A DNA stretch of 7,759 nucleotides from Desulfocapsa sulfexigens. Its GTDB lineage: Bacteria > Desulfobacterota > Desulfobulbia > Desulfobulbales > Desulfocapsaceae. Position 1 is the stretch's first letter; every line of letters begins with the position of its first letter. The stretch lies in NCBI GenBank assembly GCA_020721165.1, contig DYNG01000026.1, forward strand, positions 1-7,759. Direction: 5' to 3'. Below the pieces are notes generated by a model. It did not search any database, was not told the origin of the DNA, and saw only the letters and a program-made list of their open reading frames with translations. Made by a program: the position numbers and the translations under genes. Of this stretch, positions 6,356 through 7,759 are shown in pieces.

Positions 6356-6609
6356 TAAAGGTCCTTAGCCCAGGCCGGTATGTGGTGCAGGATATAATTC
6401 TGCACGGCCGCCTGCTGTTCTTCTTTGGGGCCGGGGCCAACCGCTTGGACGAGTTCGGCAAAATCAAACCAGCACAATTCCTGGTCGTCGTGATTATAGA
6501 CGGTTAAGATGCGCCGATCCTGCTGGTGGATATTCTCTTCTTCCTGGATTGCTGCTACAAGCTGAGAGGCTTCCTGAAAAGAAAGAAAATTTTCTGTGTC
6601 CTCAACCAT
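6355..6609 (-). CDS. Small acidic hypothetical protein (84 residues)
   Basis: I do not recognise this family. The product is acidic and soluble, with no signal peptide or membrane segment. Residues 10-30 look like an amphipathic Gln/Glu-rich helix. The middle (33-50) looks like two strands around a turn, I-L-T-V-Y-N-H-D-D-Q-E-L-C-W-F-D-F. A second helix runs from about 62 to 76. The single Cys46 has no metal-binding partner pattern. The ATG at 6607-6609 follows a GGAGG motif 11 bases upstream, a somewhat long spacing. A 29-codon ORF ends exactly at this ATG, so translation may be coupled. A terminator-like hairpin follows the stop. It appears to be its own short transcription unit downstream of the rpmB terminator. 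Confidence 0.65.
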   Translation of the reverse strand: MVEDTENFLSFQEASQLVAAIQEEENIHQQDRRILTVYNHDDQELCWFDFAELVQAVGPGPKEEQQAAVQNYILHHIPAWAKDL

Positions 6610-6699
6610 TTATTCGTGGGCCTCCACCATCGTGAAGAAATGGCCGCAATACTGGGGCCATGCCGTCGTCGTAAGGAAAGGAGTGTGGGGTTTTTTCAT
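6610..6699 (-). CDS. Possible 29-residue ORF abutting the 84-residue gene
   Basis: On the minus strand an ATG at 6697-6699 opens a 29-codon frame ending in TAA at 6610-6612, immediately next to the ATG of the downstream gene (TAA-ATG, same frame). The peptide begins M-K-K-P-H and contains W-P-Q-Y-C-G-H-F-F. An in-frame TAG sits right before the ATG, so it cannot extend upstream. No good ribosome site is visible before it, while the downstream gene's GGAGG lies inside it. It could be a real small protein, a translational coupling leader, or chance. Confidence 0.25.
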   Translation of the reverse strand: MKKPHTPFLTTTAWPQYCGHFFTMVEAHE

Positions 6700-6759
6700 C
6701 TATAAACGACATCTTGGGGGGGAACGAATTAAAAAAGAGGTGCTTCTTGTTGTTTCCCC

Positions 6760-6786
6760 AAAAGACGAGATGAAAAATTTCTCGTC
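6760..6786 (-). terminator. Intrinsic terminator of rpmB
   Basis: Read on the minus strand, a perfect 7-bp stem GACGAGA/TCTCGTC (6780-6786 and 6764-6770) with a 9-base loop is followed at once by TTTT (6760-6763). It lies about 35 bases after the rpmB stop. This is the clearest terminator in the window. Confidence 0.75.
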
Positions 6787-6820
6787 CTTTGTGTCCCATT
6801 CCTTTGTGTTGAAATTTCTC

Positions 6821-7027
6821 TCAGGCGTTTGAAGCAAGAGGCTTGACTACCGCTCCGGAGCGGATACAGCGCGTACAAACCCGGGCTCGCACTGCGCTTC
6901 CGCTGGCGACAACCATGTGAACTCTCTTCAAATTTGGTAACCAGCGACGACGAGTCTTATTGTTCGCATGGGAAACATTGTTTCCAGTTACCGGGCCTTT
7001 ACCGCAAATTTGACATACTTTAGCCAT
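6821..7027 (-). CDS. rpmB: 50S ribosomal protein L28
   Basis: The 68-residue basic protein matches L28 throughout. It opens M-A-K-V-C-Q-I-C-G-K-G-P and continues with G-N-N-V-S-H-A-N-N-K-T-R-R-R-W-x-P-N-L. The second cysteine pair C-T-R-C is near the C-terminus. Cysteines 5, 8, 51 and 54 form the complete zinc-binding set of the C+ type of L28, rather than the cysteine-free type that cells can use under zinc shortage. L28 is a component of the large ribosomal subunit and assembles late. The gene stands alone: rpmG is not adjacent, unlike the rpmB-rpmG pairing of many proteobacteria. It has its own promoter-like sequence, a hairpin in the leader and an intrinsic terminator. The region before the ATG is A-rich, with GGGG and AGAAG elements serving as a modest ribosome site. 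Confidence 0.97.
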   Translation of the reverse strand: MAKVCQICGKGPVTGNNVSHANNKTRRRWLPNLKRVHMVVASGSAVRARVCTRCIRSGAVVKPLASNA

Positions 7028-7054
7028 TTTTCTTCTGCCCCTTTGTTCATTATC

Positions 7055-7072
7055 TATCAGTAAAGACTGATA
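7055..7072 (-). promoter_or_regulatory. Hairpin in the rpmB 5' leader
   Basis: TATCAGT (7055-7061) and ACTGATA (7066-7072) form a perfect 7-bp stem with a 4-base loop, 28 bases upstream of the rpmB start. No T-run follows in either direction, so it is not an ordinary terminator. It could affect mRNA stability or be a protein-binding site. Confidence 0.4.
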
Positions 7073-7133
7073 AAATCAAATTGATTGGAATATAATTGTC
7101 ACTATCCATCATGTTTTCATGAAAAAAAGAAAT

Positions 7134-7162
7134 TTTATACCCATTGTCAATGAAAATAGCAA
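7134..7162 (-). promoter_or_regulatory. Sigma70-type promoter of rpmB
   Basis: Read on the minus strand, TTGCTA (7157-7162, four of six) and TATAAA (7134-7139, five of six) are separated by exactly 17 bases. Initiation near 7127 gives a leader of about 100 bases that contains the 7055-7072 hairpin. Confidence 0.5.
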
Positions 7163-7343
7163 GTTTTTTCTCGTGAATGTGAGACGCAGGCAAAATGTCC
7201 CGACTGATTGTAGAAAAACCGTCCGGTATTCCGTGGGTATCAGGGAGTTGATATTTATAAGGTACCCATAAGACCAACAGTGATGTGTCCGTCAACCGTG
7301 TGGATGTTGGGTGAAAACCGGTCTGCAAAGCAGTTCTGAATGA

Positions 7344-7547
7344 TCAGTTTTTCTGGCCTCCATCATCCACTTCGATCATCTCCATGATCTCTGCCTGAAA
7401 ATCCTCATCCTGCATGAGCTTCACGGCAATGGCCTGACAGATTGCCCCTGCTGGGCCATCCGGATCACCTGAAGCCACATTGACCGAGACGCCCCCATCC
7501 TCATCGACATCCCATATAAGTGCCGCTTGATTGTTTTTTAGTTCCAT
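7344..7547 (-). CDS. Small acidic hypothetical protein (67 residues)
   Basis: The 67-residue product is strongly acidic and soluble. Its layout is a strand (A-A-L-I-W-D-V), an acidic turn (D-E-D-G-G), a second strand (V-S-V-N-V-A), the motif S-G-D-P-D-G-P-A-G, then two helices (I-C-Q-A-I-A-V-K-L-M and F-Q-A-E-I-M-E-M-I). The conserved-looking Gly/Asp/Pro turn and the good codon structure suggest a real gene. The style resembles short uncharacterised proteins of Desulfobacterota, from memory and unverified. No function can be given. The ATG at 7545-7547 has no close ribosome site, only a GAGG 16 bases upstream. A 41-codon ORF overlaps the start by ten bases, so translation may be coupled to it. 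Confidence 0.7.
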   Translation of the reverse strand: MELKNNQAALIWDVDEDGGVSVNVASGDPDGPAGAICQAIAVKLMQDEDFQAEIMEMIEVDDGGQKN

Positions 7548-7663
7548 ATTTGGTGTTTTGTAACCTCATGATTGATAGGAGATATCTGAACTTCTGGAAA
7601 CAGGAAAGCAGCTTGCCGACGAGAGAGTTCGATTTGGATGAATTTTTGATACCTTTCAGTCAT
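7538..7663 (-). CDS. Possible 41-residue ORF overlapping the 67-residue gene
   Basis: On the minus strand an ATG at 7661-7663 opens a 41-codon frame beginning M-T-E-R-Y-Q-K-F-I-Q-I-E-L and ending at TAA 7538-7540. The stop lies inside the sequence ATGGAACTAA, so it overlaps the start of the next gene by ten bases in another frame. The first half looks like an amphipathic helix. No clear ribosome site precedes it. The overlap and the poor ribosome site of the downstream gene are what favour it. It could be a small protein, a coupling leader, or chance. Confidence 0.3.
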   Translation of the reverse strand: MTERYQKFIQIELSRRQAAFLFPEVQISPINHEVTKHQIWN

Positions 7664-7721
7664 GTTTAAACAATAACTTGAAAATCTTACGATGGCCATT
7701 TGTTCCTAACCCAACTTTGCG

Positions 7722-7751
7722 ATCATAAACGATAAAATTCTGCAATAACAA
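7722..7751 (-). promoter_or_regulatory. Weak candidate promoter upstream of the two small right-edge ORFs
   Basis: On the minus strand TTGTTA (7746-7751, four of six) and TATGAT (7722-7727, five of six) are 18 bases apart, about 60 bases before the 41-residue ORF. The surroundings are AT-rich, so a chance match is quite possible. Confidence 0.25.
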
Positions 7752-7759
7752 TATGTTAC

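Larger units (their letters stand above)
7028..7343. other. Intergenic region upstream of rpmB
   Basis: This 316-base gap holds the rpmB leader hairpin (7055-7072) and candidate promoter (7134-7162), both listed separately. A minus-strand frame at 7050-7328 opens only at a TTG without a ribosome site and runs through the promoter and hairpin, so I do not call it a gene. From about 7165 to 7343 I see nothing else I can support. Confidence 0.6.

Noticed and set aside
6273..6368. 31-codon plus-strand frame with GTG start and a nearby GGGAGG
   Set aside because: The Shine-Dalgarno-like sequence directly touches the GTG with no spacing, and the frame is antisense to the terminator and end of the 84-residue gene.
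6602..6799. 65-codon minus-strand frame between rpmB and the 84-residue gene
   Set aside because: It starts upstream of and reads through the strong rpmB terminator, and it overlaps the 84-residue gene start out of frame.
7050..7328. 92-codon minus-strand frame upstream of rpmB
   Set aside because: It opens only at TTG without a ribosome site, covers the likely rpmB promoter and leader hairpin, and its translation shows no recognisable motif.

Overview
The window looks like ordinary chromosomal sequence of moderate GC from a Gram-negative bacterium. The protein set (tandem universal stress protein, PilZ protein, exported M16 zinc peptidase, lipoprotein, four-cysteine L28, small acidic hypothetical proteins) has the flavour of sulfate-reducing Desulfobacterota (Desulfobulbales-like). 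This placement is an impression from protein style, not from any search. There is no rRNA, tRNA, CRISPR array, phage gene or recognisable transposase.

Layout, left to right. Positions 1-120 hold the probable 3' tail of an unidentified + strand gene. A c-di-GMP-binding-type PilZ protein (234-599, minus) and a double-domain universal stress protein (777-1706, plus) diverge from a shared intergenic region with two good sigma70-type promoters back to back. A long periplasmic M16 metallopeptidase (1736-4591, minus) converges on the stress gene. Its 5' end is divergent from a short-chain dehydrogenase-like protein (4741-5577, plus), across a 149-bp region with candidate promoters and a palindrome. 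A spacer bounded by a 14-bp inverted repeat (5607-5727) separates that gene from a convergent small lipoprotein (5741-6118, minus).

The right third is entirely minus strand and consists of small genes: an 84-residue hypothetical protein (6355-6609), preceded without a gap by a possible 29-residue ORF; rpmB (6821-7027) with its own promoter, a 5'-leader hairpin and a clear intrinsic terminator; and a 67-residue acidic hypothetical protein (7344-7547), overlapped at its start by a possible 41-residue ORF.

The genes do not form one pathway. They look like separate short transcription units: signalling and stress (PilZ, Usp), envelope proteolysis and lipoprotein, and translation (L28). The most unusual item is the SDR-fold protein, which keeps the fold signatures and the active-site Ser and Tyr but has lost the catalytic Lys and Asn and has altered cofactor-binding motifs. 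I found no convincing new multi-gene system; the remaining points of interest are tiny coupled ORFs and palindromic sites in the intergenic regions.
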